A stretch of 64,000 nt of DNA from Apostichopus japonicus (taxonomy: Eukaryota > Echinodermata > Holothuroidea > Aspidochirotida > Stichopodidae). Shown in pieces: positions 60,100 to 64,000 of the stretch. The notes under the pieces are model-generated. The model was given only the letters and a program-made list of their open reading frames with translations. It made no database searches and was not told the DNA's origin. A program made the translations under genes and the position numbers. The stretch lies in the NCBI RefSeq assembly GCF_037975245.1, contig NC_092578.1, positions 8,131,001-8,195,000 on the forward strand, given 5' to 3'. The stretch's first letter is position 1, and each line of letters starts with the position of its first letter.

Positions 60100-62057
60100 C
60101 AGGCGCGTATCCAGGATTTTCTAACCCGGGGGGCGCCAATTACTATCTAAGCGGAGCGCCACCATCGGTTGGCGCGCAGCGTACAAGGAAATTTCTGGTT
60201 TTGATACCCCCCAGATCACCGGAAATAGCACTTCTCGGGCTTGAAAATGACCAACCAGATGTACACTTTTGCCTGAGAACCAAGTTTTTCCCAAAAGTTT
60301 TTTCCATCCATAACCTTTTTGAAGATTGTCACCAGTCACACATCATGTTCGACCTCATTGCATGTCCTATGGATCATTGCTTTTGTAGGTGATTCTACGT
60401 CACGGCCCACAATATCCGAAAGCCCCACTTTTCAAGGTTTTAAACCCATTATTTGTTGAGAATTTGAAAATTCACATTTCTCGTGAATAAAATCACTTGA
60501 AAACATACCCATAATGTTGCACAAAATTCAATCTATGGACAAGCAATATAGAAAAACCTTGAACCCTTAACAGACAGGTCAAAGTTGCACGAGTAGAGGA
60601 AAGTATGATGAAGAATGTTGGTGAGGAAATTTTCGAAAATTCAGACACAGTTAATTTATTGGTGTAGAAATATTAAAACCTCTTATAATGGCTATTATAA
60701 AACTTGGTTGAAGGAAATGAAAAATAGCAGATATTTCCGATATCAGGTATATCGAAACCGAACACTACACACATAGGCGTAGGTCCCGTGGAGGCGGTGG
60801 CTGCAGCCCCCCTCCCACCCCCCCCCCCCCGCAACCAAATTTCCCCCATCTTTTTCGGGCACCTACTGAAAGAAAAATAAATAGCAATGAATAGCTTAAA
60901 AATTATCTCCTTGGTTATTAAAATAAAGTTCTAAGCTTGGCCGACATTACTACTGTAAAAGAGAGTTTTGACATAAATGGATCTGTATGATTTTTCTCCA
61001 TCTACATAAGACATTTCGTTGTTTACATAGCATCCAGCGGTATACTGTGCAACTTTCACGGACCGTAAGGTACATGATGCCATGCACTGTAATGACCGAT
61101 GCTTGCTTATATGATATTGGCATTGATATGTTGAACGCGCGAAAAATTTTGGCTTTTTTTTCGGGCAAGTCATTACAGTCCCCAAATCCAATTGGGCTCC
61201 TACTCCTTTAACTACACACATAGACAGTTTTTGAGGCTGTTCATCGTGGAACATGCATTTCAATGCTCACTGATATGATGTTATATCTGCTCTTTGCTTT
61301 ACAAATTCGAACAGGCGTGTAGCGAGTAATTGCCAAGGGAGGGGCGAAGATTGTAGGCAAACTATCTAAGCGAAGCGCCACTATGAGTTGGCGCGAAGCG
61401 TACAAGAAAATTTTTGGCCGAAAATGCCTCCCAGATCGCTGGAAATGACACTTCCCAGGCCTTGTAAGTTGCATCTAAGCATTGTCTATTTTGAAATTAC
61501 TAGCGATGTCATAAAGAAAATTTGCTCGGGGGGGGGGGGGGGGCGGTCGCCCCCTTCCCGAAATGCGTCATGTACCCCAACGACTCGGTCGAGTTCAAGA
61601 CCAGCCACAGTTGGTTCCATATAGCACAATTGTACAATTGTTTAAGGCGTCCATACACACACACGCGTTATGATAGACCATATATAGTATTTATATAGAT
61701 ACATTAGTGAGAGAGGAAAAATGGAGACGTCAAAAATGGAGTTGTCGGTGTAAGGGGTAGGGTGAGGCGCACACCCCCTCCGTAATCCTTGATCTGTCAC
61801 TGGCCATACCCTGTGTATATTATAGGGATCAGCGCTTTAACTATGTCTTTTCCTCTTTCTCTTCCCGAAGTCTTGGCTATCTTCTACTCCCTCCTTTTTT
61901 CCTTTTTCTCTCTTTTTTCTTTTTCTTTTCCCTTCCTTCCTCTCCTCCTTTTCTTTTTTTCCCCCTCCTTTTCCCTTTTTTCTTCTCTTTTTTTCTCTCC
62001 TCTTTTCCTTACCCGGGGGGCGCGCGCCCCCAACGCCCCCCCCTGGATACGCACCTG
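60100..62057. mobile_element. hAT-like non-autonomous element inside the satellite
   Basis: Terminal inverted repeats CAGG(C/T)GCGTATCCAGG. The flanking duplication is at least GATAT (60095-60099 and 62058-62062); it could be 7-8 bp because the element end and the target overlap in sequence. The satellite register is unbroken once the element is removed. It contains two copies of the shared hAT core (60150-60190 and 61367-61412, minus strand), a pyrimidine-rich block at 61850-62010 and poly-C/G tracts. No transposase. Confidence 0.75.
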
Positions 62058-62598
62058 GATATGAAACACGTCACACTGCGCTACAAGACTACACAACACG
62101 TGATCACGTTGCACTGCATAATGAAATGACTACACCAAACTCCATCACACTCCACTGCATGACTACACAACACTATATCACGCTATCCTACATGGATATG
62201 AAACACGTCACACTGCGCTACAAGACTACACAACACGTGATCACGTTGCACTGCATAACGGAATGACTACACCAAACTCCATCACACTCCACTGCATGAC
62301 TACACAACACTTCGCCACACTGCATTGGATGACCGTGTAACTATCCGACCACACCAGTCAATCACGCTCTTATACATGGCCACATGACTTCAAAGCACGT
62401 CATCGCACTGTACTTCATTAATATACAACATCTCATCACACTACACTTCATAATGACATGACTACTCAATACTTCATTATGCTGCACTACATGACTAAAA
62501 ACACTTCTTCACACTGCACTACGTTACTATACAACACCTCATAATCACACTGTACTACATTGGGATGTACTACAATGTAGTACACACTGTACTACATT

Positions 62599-62860
62599 AG
62601 GAGTGTTAGCTCAGTGGTTAACGCCGGTGCCTTTCAATCATAATGTCCCCGGTTCGAGTCACTACCAGATTAATGTATGTCGTCCAGTCACAGAGTTGTC
62701 GACAATTAACAATTGATAATCATGGACGTTAAATATGAATGTAAGAGACTGACTTCAGTTAGCTTGCGGCTTTGATAAGCCAATGAGGCTTCTTCGCGAG
62801 TTCCTGCTTGCAGGAGGATCTAAAATACATACATACATACATACACACATACATACATAA
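62599..62860 (+). mobile_element. tRNA-derived SINE, family S1, copy 2, in the satellite
   Basis: The A-box TTAGCTCAGTGG and B-box GGTTCGAGTC lie in the head. Then comes the same body as 32433-32672 and a (CATA)n tail. Satellite-like units flank both sides. The intact promoter boxes suggest a fairly young copy. Confidence 0.85.
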
Positions 62861-63248
62861 TGACATGACTTCTCGACACTTCATTACGCTGCACTACATG
62901 ACTAAACAACACTTCTTCACACTGCACTACGTTACTATACAACACCTTATCTCATGACACTGAACTGCATAATGACATGACTACTCAATACTTCATTATA
63001 CTGCACTACATGACTAAACAACACTTCATCACACTGCACTACGTTACTATACAACACCTCATCTCATGACACTGAACTGCAGAAACGACAAGACTAAACC
63101 AAACTACATCACGCTTTACTACATGACTAATTGAGCACACCACACAACATAACACTAACGCTGACTACATAACTACATTAAAACTTTATCGCACTACACT
63201 ACATGACTTCATCACACCGTAGTGCATGACTACTTAACTACCCAGGAC

Positions 63249-63625
63249 CAGTGGCGGAGCGTCCATACAGTCAGGAGGGCGGATGCCCACCTCCCCCTGA
63301 CGGACTCAAATGGACTGCTTGCGCCCTTTTCAACTTTTTACCACTTTTTACTTATTCGCGATTATTGACTTTTTTATTGCGCTCTCATCTACCTATTGAC
63401 ATTTGTCACATTTTGTTGGCAATGACACATATTTATTCTTCGTTTATCTGCAAATAAGCAAGACCCGGGAAGGGTAATTTCCGGCGAACTAGGGAGTATC
63501 TTTACTCAAAAAAAATTCTGTACGCTCCGCGCCAACCTGTGGTGGCGCTCCGCTTAGATAGTGTCGAAAGCGCCCCTACAGACCACTCTCGACCCCCCTG
63601 ACCAATACCCCTAGCTCCGCCACTG
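63249..63625 (+). mobile_element. hAT-like MITE in the satellite
   Basis: 377 bp with perfect 12-bp inverted termini CAGTGGCGGAGC. The flanks are CCCAGGAC and CCCAAGAC, an 8-bp TSD with one mismatch. The internal core gcgccaacc through gcgctccgcttagatag is the same as in the MITE at 13880-14418. No coding capacity. Confidence 0.85.
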
Positions 63626-63740
63626 CCCAAGACTTCATCACACTGCACTACATGACAACACAACACAACAACACACTGTCCTACATGATACCTTTTCATG
63701 GCAATGCACTACATGACGAAATGACTGAACCAACTAAAAC

Positions 63741-64000
63741 ATCACATTTAACGTTTACGAAGGACGCCAAGAGAAAATGTTTGCGCCACTGATTATCTTC
63801 ATGTTGTTGCTATAAATCACGTTGTTAACGAGTTTTACTTCCCCGTTGCTATGAATCAGGACGTTGTTGACGATTTGTACATGGTTGACACCGTTGTTTA
63901 CTAAAGTTTCCTATTTCGCGTTCCATCGTACTTTTAAGCCTGTCCACTCTTTACCCAAATAGTGAAGAAGTGCTTACCCAGTGATGACCGGCATATTGCG
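63741..64000. other. Window end; nothing recognised
   Basis: Contains several gttgttgac/cgttgtt motifs. No gene or repeat partner could be confirmed. Confidence 0.3.

Larger units (their letters stand above)
59480..63740 (+). repeat. Satellite array with 137-bp higher-order units, interrupted by transposons
   Basis: Monomers beginning ctatcctacatggatatg start at 59672, 59809, 59946 and 60083, an exact 137-bp period. They resume in register after the insert (virtual start 62046, next at 62183). Around them lie degenerate short units such as catgactacacaacac and cacactgcactacatgac, so the 137-mer is built from an older unit of about 30 bp. Each monomer contains the palindrome ACGTGATCACGT. Interrupted by elements at 60100-62057, 62599-62860 and 63249-63625. 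Confidence 0.9.

Noticed and set aside
61789-62114. Opposing Lys/Glu-rich and Phe/Ser-rich frames
   Set aside because: They arise from a pyrimidine-rich tract within the hAT-like element; low complexity, no gene.

Overview
This is eukaryotic, animal nuclear DNA. It is AT-rich, intron-bearing and dominated by transposable elements. Only two host protein genes are well supported, and both look like type II membrane enzymes of the secretory pathway: an NXPE-family (neurexophilin/PC-esterase) gene at 181-4655 and a DXD-type glycosyltransferase gene whose main exon is 51560-52701. The mix of NXPE-like gene, SURL/Mag-type Gypsy retrotransposon, several Penelope-like elements (PLEs), tRNA-derived SINEs and TTAGGG-type telomeric repeats suggests a marine deuterostome. 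An echinoderm, possibly a sea cucumber, is my best guess; that is inference, not proof.

Layout. 0-5 kb: two-exon NXPE gene with a repeat-filled intron. 5-8 kb: an antisense LINE interrupted by a sense LINE fragment with an exact target-site duplication (TSD). 8-13 kb: mostly unassigned DNA, one MITE and a possible signal-anchor exon. 13.4-18.5 kb: two PLEs of the same family arranged tail to tail, the smaller one split by a hAT-like MITE. 18.55-18.95 kb: a dense palindromic array of about 20-bp units. 18.96-23.04 kb: a decayed family-B DNA polymerase gene of viral/transposon type with an internal nuclease-like segment, split by a LINE. 26.3-27.4 kb: another PLE fragment and a long (AT)n run. 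27.67-32.34 kb: a complete Gypsy element with apparently identical LTRs, a perfect 5-bp TSD and one open 1300-codon gag-pol frame. 32.4-41 kb: SINEs, PLE pieces, a hairpin-ended element and a fold-back element with an 8-bp TSD. 41.8-43.2 kb: a 714-bp tandem duplication. 46.7-47.1 kb: a duplicated 0.2-kb promoter-like module just upstream of a candidate first exon for the glycosyltransferase. 52.9-59 kb: tRNA-like sequence, microsatellites, a LINE remnant split by a MITE with telomere-like repeats, and a hAT-like element. 59.5-63.7 kb: a satellite array with 137-bp higher-order units, interrupted by two hAT-like elements and a SINE.

The two host genes share no visible pathway beyond the secretory system. 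Most other coding sequence belongs to selfish elements at different stages of decay, and nested insertions with recoverable target sites let their relative order of arrival be read. The Gypsy element looks youngest. The DNA polymerase relic, the palindromic array beside it and the hairpin motif shared by the PLE ends are the least ordinary parts of the window.
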